This document shows, piece by piece, positions 25,440 through 34,919 of a stretch of DNA of 64,000 nucleotides. This DNA comes from UBA10349 sp003485905 (GTDB lineage: Bacteria; Pseudomonadota; Gammaproteobacteria; Arenicellales; Arenicellaceae). The translations under genes were made by a program, and so were the position numbers. The stretch spans positions 1 to 64,000 of the forward strand of contig CALSLL010000005.1 of assembly GCA_943787185.1 (NCBI GenBank), in the 5' to 3' direction. The notes below the pieces were generated by a model that was not told where the DNA came from, made no database searches, and saw only the letters and a program-made list of their open reading frames with translations. Every line of letters begins with the position of its first letter. The first letter of the stretch is position 1.

Positions 25440-28334
25440 ATGAGTAATACCGGGCCACTCGAAACGCGATTAAAAAAAGAACTGCAAGGCGAGGTTCTAT
25501 TCGATACGTTTAGCCGAGGTCGATATAGCACGGATGCGTCGATTTACCAGATTCAACCGCATGGCGTGGTTGTGCCGGAAAACGATAGAGACGTTGTGAC
25601 CGCGGTGCAGATAGCTAAGGATCTCGAAATACCAGTACTGCCGCGTGGAGCTGGCACTTCTCAAAATGGACAGGCGATTGGCGAGGCATTGCTAATTGAC
25701 ACGACCAAGCACTTAAACCAGATAAGTGATCTGGATGTCGAGAAACGTACTGTCAGTGTGCAACCCGGAACGGTACTTGATCAACTCAATCGTTATCTTA
25801 AGCCGCATGGCTTGATGTTTCCTGTCGATGTGTCGACGGCGAGTCGGGCGACTATTGGCGGTATGACCGGTAACAATAGCTGCGGTGCACGGTCTATTCG
25901 TTACGGAAACATGGTACACAATGTGTGTTCGGTAGAAGCATTGCTAGCTGATGGCACTCAAGCTCATTTCAGGATGCTTGGCGATGATCGATCCAGCGAT
26001 GGTGATCCCGCTTATCAGGCGCTGGTGAGTAAGCTATTGGCATTGGGGCAACGGGAAGCTGAGGAAATTAACACGCGGTTTCCGGAGATACTTCGACGGG
26101 TTGGCGGCTACAACATCAATGAACTAATCAAGCAGGTGCCGAATATGGCGAGTCTGTTGGTTGGTTCAGAAGGCACCTTGGCTTTCTTTCAGCGAATCCA
26201 TCTGAATTTGCAGCCTATTCCTCAGCACAAGGTGCTCGGTGTTTGTCATTTTCCAACTTTTTATCAGGCGATGGACAGCGCCCAACATTTAGTCAAACTA
26301 AAACCGGCGGCGGTGGAGTTGGTCGATCGGACAATGATCGATCTGGCTAGGAATATTCCAATCTATGCGCCGACCATAAATAAATACGTTAAAGGTGAGC
26401 CGCAAGCAATATTGCTGGTTGAGTTCGCTGGTGAGGACCAAGCTGAGCAGCTGAAGAATTTGCGAGAGCTGGGTGAGCTCATGGAGTCGCTGGGTTTTGC
26501 AGATGCGGTGGTGGAGGCGACTGAGGCCAAATCACAAGCAGAGATTTGGGAAGTACGTAAATCGGGCCTAAATATTATGATGTCTATGAAAGGTGATGGA
26601 AAGCCCATTTCATTCATCGAAGACTGTGCTGTGCAGTTAGAAGATTTGGCCGAATATACAAGACGCCTAAACGAGATATTTGATAAGTACGGAACTACCG
26701 GTACTTTTTACGCTCATGCGTCGGTCGGATGTTTACATGTGCGGCCGGTGCTGAATATGAAGGAAGAGGGCGGCGCCAAAAAGATGCGCGCGATTGCCGA
26801 AGAAACTATGGAAATGATTCGGGAATATAAAGGTTCGCATTCGGGTGAGCATGGCGATGGCATTTCGCGCTCGGAGTTTCATGAACCGATGTTCGGTCGT
26901 CGAATGGTAGAAAACTTCGAAGAAGTTAAAGACAGTTTTGATCCTGAAGGTTTATTCAATCCGGGAAAAATTGTCAGGCCGCTCAAAATGGACAATCGGG
27001 AGATTCTGCGATTTGCACCGGGTTATGCCAGCCAACTCATCAAAACCCGAATGGACTGGTCTGCCTGGGGCGGGCTGAACGGCGCGATCGAAATGTGTAA
27101 TAACAATGGCGCATGCCGTAAGTCGAACGCCGGCACGATGTGTCCTTCTTATCGCGTTACCAAAGACGAGCAACACCTTACTCGTGGTCGGGCGAATACC
27201 TTGCGTCTGGCGATAACCGGTCAGCTTGGCGAAGAGGCTCTAACTTCTAAAAAAATGTACGACGCGATGGATCTTTGCGTAAGTTGTAAGGGCTGTAAGC
27301 GCGAATGCCCGACTGGCGTTGATATGGCAAAGATGAAAGTTGAGTTTCTCGATCACTATCATCAAAAGTATGGCCTCAGCTTTAGAGAGCGAATGATTGC
27401 GTACCTTCCGCGCTATGCGGCCACAGCGAAAAAGCTCAGCTTTCTGTTAAATTTAAGAGACCAAATTCCCGGAGTGGCAAAGCTGACTGAAAGACTCACT
27501 GGCTTTACCGCCCGACGTCGACTGCCTGAATGGCAACGCGATCAGTATATTCCGAGCCATCACTCCAGCTGTGTTAGTAAGCTTAGTGGTGAGAAAGACG
27601 TTGTGTTTCTGGCCGACACGTTTAATTCGTGCTTTGAGCCCGACAATGCCAGGGCCGCCCACGCTGTGTTGCTTGCCGCCGGGTACAATGTTATTTCTCC
27701 CGAAGCGGCGGACAATGATCGACCGCTATGCTGTGGTCGAACTTTTTTTAGTGCTGGATTGCTTGACGAAGCGCGCACTGAGGCTGAGCGCGTTATAGCT
27801 TCACTTAAGCCCTATGTGGAGCGAGGAGTGCCTATTATCGGTATTGAGCCTTCTTGCTTGCTAACATTGCGTGACGAGTTCATTTCGTTAATTCCAGGCG
27901 AGGCATCACAGGCTTTATCGGATAACGCTTTCTTATTGGAAGAGTTTCTTGCGCGCGAAGCGAATGATGGCAAGCTGAATTTACCGCTTAAATCGATTCA
28001 GGCGAGTCAGGTCTTATTGCATGGTCATTGTCATCAAAAGGCATTTGCAGGCATGCCGGCAGTGCAGCAGGTGCTGGCATTAATACCTGACCTTAAAGTA
28101 GATACAATTGAATCCGGTTGTTGCGGGATGGCCGGATCATTTGGTTACGAAGTCGAGCACTATGACGTATCGATAAAAATGGCTGAGTTAGACTTGTTTC
28201 CCGCGATTCGAAAAGCTGATGAGTTAACTTTGATCGTTGCTGATGGCACTAGTTGTCGCAGCCAAATTAAACATGGAACTGATAGAGGAGCGATGCATGT
28301 CGCTAAAGTTCTTGAGATGGCCTTGGATGTCTAA
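25440..28334 (+). CDS. FAD-linked and 4Fe-4S hydroxyacid oxidoreductase (GlcD/YdiJ-like)
   Basis: A 964-residue fusion. Residues about 35-230 are the FAD-binding domain (LPRGAGTSQNGQAIGEALLID, GGMTGNNSCGARSIRYGN). Residues about 260-520 are the FAD-linked C-terminal domain (HSGEHGDGISRSEFH, FDPEGLFNPGKIV). A ferredoxin-like segment has C-x2-C-x2-C-x3-CP (CVSCKGCKRECP, about 615-630). The last third is CCG-type (CCGRTFFSAG and SGCCGMAGSFGYE). It likely oxidises a 2-hydroxyacid such as 2-hydroxyglutarate, lactate or glycolate in one polypeptide. Exact substrate unknown. Confidence 0.9.
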   Translation: MSNTGPLETRLKKELQGEVLFDTFSRGRYSTDASIYQIQPHGVVVPENDRDVVTAVQIAKDLEIPVLPRGAGTSQNGQAIGEALLIDTTKHLNQISDLDVEKRTVSVQPGTVLDQLNRYLKPHGLMFPVDVSTASRATIGGMTGNNSCGARSIRYGNMVHNVCSVEALLADGTQAHFRMLGDDRSSDGDPAYQALVSKLLALGQREAEEINTRFPEILRRVGGYNINELIKQVPNMASLLVGSEGTLAFFQRIHLNLQPIPQHKVLGVCHFPTFYQAMDSAQHLVKLKPAAVELVDRTMIDLARNIPIYAPTINKYVKGEPQAILLVEFAGEDQAEQLKNLRELGELMESLGFADAVVEATEAKSQAEIWEVRKSGLNIMMSMKGDGKPISFIEDCAVQLEDLAEYTRRLNEIFDKYGTTGTFYAHASVGCLHVRPVLNMKEEGGAKKMRAIAEETMEMIREYKGSHSGEHGDGISRSEFHEPMFGRRMVENFEEVKDSFDPEGLFNPGKIVRPLKMDNREILRFAPGYASQLIKTRMDWSAWGGLNGAIEMCNNNGACRKSNAGTMCPSYRVTKDEQHLTRGRANTLRLAITGQLGEEALTSKKMYDAMDLCVSCKGCKRECPTGVDMAKMKVEFLDHYHQKYGLSFRERMIAYLPRYAATAKKLSFLLNLRDQIPGVAKLTERLTGFTARRRLPEWQRDQYIPSHHSSCVSKLSGEKDVVFLADTFNSCFEPDNARAAHAVLLAAGYNVISPEAADNDRPLCCGRTFFSAGLLDEARTEAERVIASLKPYVERGVPIIGIEPSCLLTLRDEFISLIPGEASQALSDNAFLLEEFLAREANDGKLNLPLKSIQASQVLLHGHCHQKAFAGMPAVQQVLALIPDLKVDTIESGCCGMAGSFGYEVEHYDVSIKMAELDLFPAIRKADELTLIVADGTSCRSQIKHGTDRGAMHVAKVLEMALDV

Positions 28335-28400
28335 ATAGTTTCCATACTGACTCAACAAACTAACGCTAAGCCATCTGTACTCATTTATCCCTCTTAAAAT

Positions 28401-29180
28401 ATGTGTATTTTATTCATCGCAAACAACATTCGGTCTGAGTACCCTTTAATTGTTGCCGCCAATCGGGATGAATTTTTTGCGCGTCCATCTAGCGCGGCCC
28501 ACTTTTGGGAAGATAAGCCGGATGTGCTGGCCGGGCGAGATGAGCAGGCTGGTGGGACCTGGCTGGGTGTTAATCGTCAGGGTCAGTTTGCTGCGGTAAC
28601 GAATTTTCGAATTCCCTCCAAGTTTAACAGTGCGGCTAGAAGTCGCGGCGATCTGGTCGTCAATTACCTGGCGGACAAGCGTGAGCGAGATTTTTGTAGA
28701 AATTTGGAGTCCGAATTCGCCGAATATAATCCATTTAACCTGGTAGTGGGTGACGCGGAAAAGTTATCTGTGTTTAGTAGTGAGGCTCCGGGATTTAAGG
28801 AACTTAGCTCTGGATGTCATCCAATTAGTAATGGTTTACCGGATGATCACTGGCCAAAAATGTCTCGTGGAACTTCGGCATTGAGATCTTATTTAGAGCA
28901 AGCGCCTGAGGTGGATGTTTCGTATCTAGCAGGCTTGCTGCGCGATTCAACACGCGCTCCGCATAGCGAATTGCCCAATACGGGCATTGGCGAGCAGGGA
29001 GAGCATGCGTTATCTTCAGTTTTTATCAATACTCAGGATTTTCCAGCGGGAAAATACGGTACGCGCACCAGCACGGTTGTGTTATTTAATCACAAGGAGA
29101 TTCATTTTCATGAATACAATTATCAAGCAGGTGGCGTTTTGATCGGGCAACAAGAATTTAAGGTGGCACTCAATGCTTAA
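28401..29180 (+). CDS. NRDE/TANGO2 family protein
   Basis: A 259-residue protein starting MCILFIANN with Cys2 as in other family members, followed by the family signature AANRDEFFARPS (Asn-Arg-Asp-Glu) and GRDEQAGGTWLGVNRQGQFAAVTNFR. TANGO2 relatives have been linked to haem or lipid handling, but the bacterial role is unclear. The 3' end overlaps the DUF1653 gene by 8 bp. Confidence 0.9.
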   Translation: MCILFIANNIRSEYPLIVAANRDEFFARPSSAAHFWEDKPDVLAGRDEQAGGTWLGVNRQGQFAAVTNFRIPSKFNSAARSRGDLVVNYLADKRERDFCRNLESEFAEYNPFNLVVGDAEKLSVFSSEAPGFKELSSGCHPISNGLPDDHWPKMSRGTSALRSYLEQAPEVDVSYLAGLLRDSTRAPHSELPNTGIGEQGEHALSSVFINTQDFPAGKYGTRTSTVVLFNHKEIHFHEYNYQAGGVLIGQQEFKVALNA

Positions 29181-29421
29181 ACCGGGCTTGTACAAGAATT
29201 TTAAGGGTAATTTCTATCAGGTTTACGGGGTGGCTGGGCATACAGAAACCGGTGAAGAATTAGTTGTTTATCGGGCGCTGTATGGCGAGCGCGGTTTATG
29301 GGTGCGCCCGTTGACAATGTTTGATGAAACGATTGAGCGAGATGGAAACACTTTTAAGCGCTTTGTTTATCAGGGGCCAGGTGATGAAACTGACCAGAAA
29401 AATGCCGATCTGGGTGCCTGA
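29173..29421 (+). CDS. DUF1653 family protein
   Basis: An 82-residue cytoplasmic protein matching DUF1653 over nearly its full length: LKPGLYKNFKGNFYQVYGVA, HTETGEELVVYRALYG, WVRPLTMFDETI and FKRFVYQ. Function unknown. It overlaps the NRDE gene and is probably translated with it. Confidence 0.88.
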   Translation: MLKPGLYKNFKGNFYQVYGVAGHTETGEELVVYRALYGERGLWVRPLTMFDETIERDGNTFKRFVYQGPGDETDQKNADLGA

Positions 29422-29499
29422 TGGGTATTGCTTAAACCATTATTGGTGATATGGTTCGGGGTAAGATTGAATAGAATATTAATTTTTAAGGGGCGAATA

Positions 29500-30135
29500 A
29501 TGCGACGATTTCTGAGTATTCTTTTATTGACGGGCACCATGGTGGCCTGCACACAACAGACTAGTGAGCCGGTAGCAGAGGCACCAGCGCCGGCGCCGGT
29601 CGCGGCACCGAGCCCGACTGCTTGGGTATTGGATAACGATGGATCCAGCCTGTATTTTTTGAGTATTAAGGCTGAACATGTTGTCGAGACGCATTCTTTT
29701 ACTTCGTTGTCTGGACAGGTGGATGCTACGAGTGCGACTGTGGATATCGATTTGTCTTCGGTTGATACGGCTGTCGAATTACGTGACGAGCGCATGCTTG
29801 AATTTTTGTTTGAGGTGGGATCATTTGCATCAGCATCTGTAACGGCTGATGTGACCGGTTTGGCGCTTGCGGATTTGTCCGCAGGTGAAAGTATTACAAC
29901 TGAACTCCCATTCACTTTAGACTTGCATGGGGCAAGCAACAATATGACGGCTGCTGTGCAACTTACACAACTGGCAGACGGTGCCTTGCGAATACAAACC
30001 ACCTCACCAGTTAATGTAAATGCAGGCGACTACTCACTGGTTGACGGTGTCAACAAATTACGTGAATTGGCTGGTTTGCCAAGTGTCTCTTATGCCGTGC
30101 CAGTAACGTTTAACCTGTTATTTAATCCAGCTTGA
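29500..30135 (+). CDS. YceI family lipoprotein
   Basis: From the ATG at 29500 this encodes about 211 residues with a lipoprotein signal (lipidated Cys17 in TGTMVAC) and an Ala-Pro-rich linker. The YceI lipocalin-like domain (about 40-210) has WVLDNDGSSLYFLSIKAEHVVETHSF and a C-terminal TTSPVNVNAGDYSL segment. YceI proteins bind isoprenoid or other long lipids. An upstream in-frame start at 29428 would bury the lipobox and is rejected. It overlaps the FKBP gene by one base. Confidence 0.85.
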   Translation: MRRFLSILLLTGTMVACTQQTSEPVAEAPAPAPVAAPSPTAWVLDNDGSSLYFLSIKAEHVVETHSFTSLSGQVDATSATVDIDLSSVDTAVELRDERMLEFLFEVGSFASASVTADVTGLALADLSAGESITTELPFTLDLHGASNNMTAAVQLTQLADGALRIQTTSPVNVNAGDYSLVDGVNKLRELAGLPSVSYAVPVTFNLLFNPA

Positions 30136-30587
30136 TGGGATTACGAAATATTGTGCTGCTCTGCTTGTTGAGCAGCACCTCCTTGTTCGCCGCAGAGCAG
30201 AGTAATGCCGAGCGAGGAGCTGAATTTTTGGCAGCAAATGCTCAGCGCGAAGGCGTGGTTCAAACTGAATCTGGATTGCAGTACGTGATCGTCGATCCAG
30301 GAAACGACATTAAACCAGGTAGAAAATCCAGAGTTACGCTTCATTATCGAGGTAAAAATCTGGATGGCAAATTGTTTGATCGGACGTACACTGGGAAGCC
30401 GGCGACATTTCGATTGAACAAGGTAATCAAGGGATGGACTGAGGGCGTTCAGCTAATAGGGGAAGGTGGGAACATTGAGTTAATTATCCCTGCTAATCTA
30501 GCGTATGGCCGACGAGGTGCTCCTCCTGCAATCGGTAAAAACGAAGTACTTTTATTCAGCATCCAGCTACTTGAAGTGCATCAGTAA
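30135..30587 (+). CDS. Exported FKBP-type peptidyl-prolyl isomerase
   Basis: About 150 residues: a signal peptide (NIVLLCLLSSTSLFAAEQ) and one FKBP domain (about 50-150) with SGLQYVIVDPG, VTLHYRGKNLDGKLFDRTYTGKPATF, VIKGWTEGVQLIGEGG and LIIPANLAYGRRGAPPAI. It catalyses proline isomerisation in the periplasm or envelope. The preceding linker is the short FkpA/Mip type. ATG at 30135 overlaps the upstream stop (TGATG). Confidence 0.92.
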   Translation: MGLRNIVLLCLLSSTSLFAAEQSNAERGAEFLAANAQREGVVQTESGLQYVIVDPGNDIKPGRKSRVTLHYRGKNLDGKLFDRTYTGKPATFRLNKVIKGWTEGVQLIGEGGNIELIIPANLAYGRRGAPPAIGKNEVLLFSIQLLEVHQ

Positions 30588-30627
30588 GTAGCGCGAAAAT
30601 TGTCCAAACGTGGCGCGGTAAAAGCCC

Positions 30628-30633
30628 TATAAT
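30628..30633 (+). promoter_or_regulatory. Candidate -10 box for rapA
   Basis: A perfect TATAAT about 34 nt before the rapA ATG. No good -35 is present at the usual spacing, so this is tentative. Confidence 0.35.
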
Positions 30634-30666
30634 CGCGCGGCGCATTACAGTCTGTTTTGATTTTTT

Positions 30667-33495
30667 ATGAATGATTTCATAATCGGCCAACGATGGCTGA
30701 ACGATAGCGACCTTTCGCTTGGTCTGGGTATAGTAGTTGAAGCTGACCACCGGACAGTCGCGATTGCTTATCCACTAACCGGCGAAACCCGAGTCTACGC
30801 AAAACAAGGATCACCACTAACTCGCATTATATTTTCAGTCGGCGATGAAATAGCAGATACTGATGGTCAGCGCTCGAGAGTCCAGGAAATTGAAGAGTTA
30901 GCTGGGCTAATTAGCTACCATTGCATTGGGGCAGAAGGAAGTCGGTCATTAATGTCCGAAGTCGCACTTGATCCAAATATTCAGCTTAATCGACCAGCGG
31001 AGCGCCTGTTTAATGGACAGCTGGATGATGAAAAATGGTTTCGATTACGCCGAGAGACCTGGCAAGAGATTGAGGCTCTGGCGAGCTCACCCACACGTGG
31101 TTTAATTGGTGCACGAGCGCAGCTCATCCCCCACCAATTGTATGTAGCTAATAAAGTTGCAAGCCGTTATGCACCGCGAGTGCTTTTAGCCGATGAAGTC
31201 GGTCTAGGTAAAACTATCGAAGCTGGTTTAATACTGCATCAGCAGTTACTAAACGGTTTGGTTGATCGGGTGTTAATTGTAGTGCCGGATAGTTTGCTGC
31301 ATCAGTGGCTGGTGGAAATGCGGCGTAGATTTCAATTGGCTTTTCGACTGCTAAATCAAGACACCTTTTTGGATATTAAGGAAAGCGAAGAAACAGAGAA
31401 TCCGTTTTTTGCTAGTCAGCTGGTCCTTTGCTCGCTAGAGTTTCTGTGTAGCCAGCCAGAAGTTGCTTCAAGCGCGCTGGATGGCCAATGGGATATGCTG
31501 GTGGTCGATGAGGCTCATCATCTGCAATGGTCGGAAGAGGAAAGCACCCTAGAGTACGAACTTATTGATGCTATTAGCTCTGCGACAGCGAGCGTTCTTT
31601 TGCTAACTGGCACCCCTCAACAATTAGGCAAGCAAAGCCACTTTGCTCGATTACGTCTGCTTGATCCGGAACGTTACTCAGATTTTTCGGTCTTTGAGGC
31701 CGAAGAAGCGGGGTATCAAAAAATAGCTCCAGCCATTCAAGCGTTATTGGCACGAGATCAGTTGTCTAAGCCACATCATAAGTTGATTGCAGAACGATTG
31801 TTAGACAGCGAGTCTGAGACGGTACGGAAAGCGTTGAAGACGGACAAACCGCTAACCGAACATCAGCAGGATGAGATTATTGCCGAATTACTCGATCTGC
31901 ACGGGACAGGGCGTGTGCTATTTAGAAATACACGCGTAGCCGTTGGGGGTTTTCCTGAGCGTGGCGTGGCGCTTTTTCCGCTGGCGGCACCAGAGCAGTA
32001 CACTGTTGAATTGCTGGGTTCACCCACTCCAGAGCTTCTTTATTCAGAGCTCGGCGGAGAACCTCCCTGGATTCAAATTGATCCACGCATCGAATGGCTT
32101 GAATCCTATTTGCGTGAAGACCGGCGACGAAAAACTTTGTTGATCGCGGCAGATATTAATACGGTAATGGACTTGTACGAGGCCTTGCGCGTTCGAATGA
32201 ATTTGCATGCGGCAATGTTTCACGAGGGGATGAGTATTGTTGAGCGAGACCGTGCGGCCGCGTTTTTTGCAGATGGTGATGATGGCACTCAAATTTTATT
32301 GTGCTCTGAAATTGGCAGTGAGGGTCGAAACTTCCAGTTTGCCCAATATCTTGTGCTTTTCGATTTACCTGAAAACCCAGATTTATTGGAACAGCGTATA
32401 GGTCGAATCGACCGTATTGGTCAACAAGACCAGATCCGTATCCACGTGCCATTTATTAATTCTGGCGCGCAAAAGGCGTTAGCTGATTGGTATCACCAAG
32501 CACTGAATGCGTTTAATGCACCATGCCCTTCCGCTTTTCCGATCTACCAGCAGTTTAGGACTCAACTGGCTCTAGTTATGCAGGACAATGCTGGGTTGGC
32601 TGCATTGATAAAAGAGGTCAACGGTGCGGTTGTAAAAGCGAATCTGGAATTAGAGCAGGGACGAGATGTGCTGTTGGAGGCAAACTCATGCCGGCCAGCG
32701 GTGGCCGCAAAGCTTAGGTCCGAGATAGAACAAGCTGAGTTGGAATCTGATTTGCCCGCCTATCTTGATTCCGTTTTTGACGCCTTTGGCGTTAATAGTG
32801 AAGTTCACTCAGAAGCGGCCGTGGTGCTAAGGCCGTCGAGTCGCATGCGAGAGCCATTCCCCTATTTACCTGATGATGGAATGACTATTACCTGGGTACG
32901 AGAAAAAGCATTGGCACATGAGGAGATGCAGTTCGTAACCTGGGAGCACGATATGGTGCAGCAGGTGCTCGAGCGTGTGATTACTGGAGAAAAGGGCAAT
33001 GCGACACTTGCTCTGCTGCGACATCCGGACTATCCAGTAGGAAACTTTTTTCTTGAGTGTTTATTCGTAGCAAATGTACCTGCTAGATTACAAAAATATA
33101 TGGCTCGAGCCACGGTGAGGTTGGTCATTGACTCTGGTGGCCAAGAAGTGGGTAAATCAATGGGGCACAATATGTTGAATCGACATATTGAAAAACCACC
33201 TCGCGAACTTGCACGAAAAATCATGCAGGCTAAAACACCGCATCTTAAAAAAATGTGTGAACGCGCGGTTAGGCTTTCCGCCCCGGCTGCAAAAATCATT
33301 GCGGGTCGAGCGACAGAAAAAGCATCTACGCAGTTGAATGCCGAGATTTCGCGGCTTAAGGCACTTAAAGTTCGTAACCCAATTGTTCGCGATGAAGAGA
33401 TAGGATTTTTCGAGCAAGAGCTAGAGATAGCCGAGGACTTCTTTTCCACGCTGCATTTAAATATAGATGCCTTGCGGGTGGTTATTGCGGTTTAG
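30667..33495 (+). CDS. rapA: RNA polymerase-associated ATPase RapA
   Basis: A 942-residue Swi2/Snf2-type protein close to E. coli RapA in length. The N-terminal Tudor-like region (FIIGQRWLNDSDLSLGLGIV) binds RNA polymerase. The ATPase core has ADEVGLGKTIEAGLIL (Walker A), VVDEAHHLQW (DEAH), LLLTGTPQQLGKQSHFARL and EQRIGRIDRIGQ (motif VI). The C-terminal domain is the RapA-specific spacer. It recycles stalled RNA polymerase. Confidence 0.96.
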   Translation: MNDFIIGQRWLNDSDLSLGLGIVVEADHRTVAIAYPLTGETRVYAKQGSPLTRIIFSVGDEIADTDGQRSRVQEIEELAGLISYHCIGAEGSRSLMSEVALDPNIQLNRPAERLFNGQLDDEKWFRLRRETWQEIEALASSPTRGLIGARAQLIPHQLYVANKVASRYAPRVLLADEVGLGKTIEAGLILHQQLLNGLVDRVLIVVPDSLLHQWLVEMRRRFQLAFRLLNQDTFLDIKESEETENPFFASQLVLCSLEFLCSQPEVASSALDGQWDMLVVDEAHHLQWSEEESTLEYELIDAISSATASVLLLTGTPQQLGKQSHFARLRLLDPERYSDFSVFEAEEAGYQKIAPAIQALLARDQLSKPHHKLIAERLLDSESETVRKALKTDKPLTEHQQDEIIAELLDLHGTGRVLFRNTRVAVGGFPERGVALFPLAAPEQYTVELLGSPTPELLYSELGGEPPWIQIDPRIEWLESYLREDRRRKTLLIAADINTVMDLYEALRVRMNLHAAMFHEGMSIVERDRAAAFFADGDDGTQILLCSEIGSEGRNFQFAQYLVLFDLPENPDLLEQRIGRIDRIGQQDQIRIHVPFINSGAQKALADWYHQALNAFNAPCPSAFPIYQQFRTQLALVMQDNAGLAALIKEVNGAVVKANLELEQGRDVLLEANSCRPAVAAKLRSEIEQAELESDLPAYLDSVFDAFGVNSEVHSEAAVVLRPSSRMREPFPYLPDDGMTITWVREKALAHEEMQFVTWEHDMVQQVLERVITGEKGNATLALLRHPDYPVGNFFLECLFVANVPARLQKYMARATVRLVIDSGGQEVGKSMGHNMLNRHIEKPPRELARKIMQAKTPHLKKMCERAVRLSAPAAKIIAGRATEKASTQLNAEISRLKALKVRNPIVRDEEIGFFEQELEIAEDFFSTLHLNIDALRVVIAV

Positions 33496-33533
33496 CGCTT
33501 ACCGAGTAATTACTTAGAGGGCTAGTTGGTAGG

Positions 33534-34115
33534 CTAGGTTTTTCTATTTGGTACAAAGCGGAGCAGTTCAATCACACACAGTAGGCCCAGAACGATATAA
33601 GCGGGTACTGGATCAAATGAAGCAAGCGCCCAATGAGCAAACACTAGTGCAGCTGCGATATAGACACTTCGATGCAATGGTTTCCATTTGCGGCCTAGCA
33701 ACCGCACTGAACTATTGTTGCTACTGACTGCCAGCAGCAAAAAAATAAGTAGAGCGACCCAGCCGGTCGCTAATGACGGCTTTAGTCCTTCGGTGAGAAT
33801 CAAGTCTGCTCCCCATTTTCGTTCCAAATAAACCACAGTATGGTGGGCCGCATAAGCAAAGCTCGCTACTCCAATGGCGCGGCGATGGTATAAAAGCGAG
33901 CTTGTCCATTTTGTAGAAGTGAAAATTCGACGCAACGGTGTAATCACCATGGCCAAAAATAGTAGCCCTACGCTCCACTGCCCTGTTTCGTGAATCACTT
34001 TTCCGTAACTTATTGTATCAGTAGCATGGCGCATAACTATGTAGATAAAAGGGATCGCAAGTAAGCCCCATATGGAATATTTGATAGCGTGGCTAGATGT
34101 TTCGGTCTGACTCAA
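33534..34115 (-). CDS. Ferric-reductase-like membrane protein, MsrQ/YedZ-like
   Basis: A 193-residue inner-membrane haem protein with about six helices. YHRRAIGVASFAYAAHHTVVYL and WKPLHRSVYIAAALVFAHWALAS supply the histidines expected to bind haem. The layout matches MsrQ, the quinol-linked partner of the periplasmic methionine sulfoxide reductase MsrP, but no msrP is visible in the window. It lies convergent to rapA. Confidence 0.8.
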   Translation of the reverse strand: MSQTETSSHAIKYSIWGLLAIPFIYIVMRHATDTISYGKVIHETGQWSVGLLFLAMVITPLRRIFTSTKWTSSLLYHRRAIGVASFAYAAHHTVVYLERKWGADLILTEGLKPSLATGWVALLIFLLLAVSSNNSSVRLLGRKWKPLHRSVYIAAALVFAHWALASFDPVPAYIVLGLLCVIELLRFVPNRKT

Positions 34116-34201
34116 TGCTTCATGTCCTTTTGTTCCGGCTGTTTGACAGGTAAAATCACCGGCTGAATGTAAATGCTACACCATCTTAAGAGAGATCTAT
34201 C

Positions 34202-34819
34202 ATGATACGCAAAACAATTTTTATTTCTGGTATTGCCTCAATTCTATTACTACTAGCAGCTTGTGGAAACGATTCACCGACGGAACAAGTTGAGGTTGAA
34301 GTGAATGTGCAGCCGCAAGTAGCTGCTCAAACTGGTGGCGAGCAGCCTGCGGCTACTCCACGGCAGCAAATGACACCTGAAGAAAGGGCTGCTGCTAGAG
34401 AAGCTCAAATTCAAAGATCAGCCGCCGCTGAATTCCCTACCGCTGCATTGTTAGACCCTAATACTGCGAGCCTAGAGGAGCTATCTGTATTACCTGGGGT
34501 GAGCGCGGAGACGGCTCAGAAAATCGTCGATGGGCGCCCATATGCGACACCATCAGAGTTTCACGCTGCGATAAGTACAGGTTTGAGTGAAGAAGACATC
34601 CATGCCGTCTACCACGGAGCATTTGTAAAGGTGGGTTTGAATTCAGGAGCCAATGAAGACTTTCTATTAGTACCAACAACGATAGCCCCAAATCGGTTGG
34701 CTCACGAGTTCGAGGAGTATCGTCCGTATGATTCAATGGAGCAATTTCGTCGTGAAATGAGCAAATACGTTAGCGAAAAGGAAGTTGAATTTCTTACGCG
34801 CTACGTAACATTAGACTAG
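34202..34819 (+). CDS. Lipoprotein with helix-hairpin-helix domain
   Basis: A 205-residue protein with a lipobox (LAAC, Cys21) and a Gln/Ala/Pro-rich linker. Residues about 85-140 match a ComEA-like helix-hairpin-helix (DPNTASLEELSVLPGVSAETAQKIVDGRPYATPSEF), and a second similar unit follows around EFEEYRPYDSMEQFRREM. Such domains bind DNA in ComEA, but the lipoprotein context leaves the ligand open. Confidence 0.8.
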   Translation: MIRKTIFISGIASILLLLAACGNDSPTEQVEVEVNVQPQVAAQTGGEQPAATPRQQMTPEERAAAREAQIQRSAAAEFPTAALLDPNTASLEELSVLPGVSAETAQKIVDGRPYATPSEFHAAISTGLSEEDIHAVYHGAFVKVGLNSGANEDFLLVPTTIAPNRLAHEFEEYRPYDSMEQFRREMSKYVSEKEVEFLTRYVTLD

Positions 34820-34860
34820 TTAAAAAGGCGACAACAGGGTTTATAGTTGATCCGGGACAA

Positions 34861-34890
34861 AGCTGACCCGGAATGTTAATCGGGTCAGCT
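34861..34890. repeat. Perfect 10-bp inverted repeat between two exported-protein genes
   Basis: AGCTGACCCG, a 10-nt loop, then CGGGTCAGCT, with an adjoining CCGGGACAAAGCTGACCCGG stretch. There is no T tract, so a REP-like or regulatory palindrome is as likely as a terminator. It lies 30 bp before the DUF6152 fusion gene. Confidence 0.7.
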
Positions 34891-34919
34891 CAAATATTAT
34901 AAAAACGTAGCGGAATTAA

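Noticed and set aside
29370..30002. A 210-codon minus-strand open frame
   Set aside because: It is antisense to the YceI lipoprotein and DUF1653 genes and is Ser/Thr/Ala-rich without any recognisable domain.
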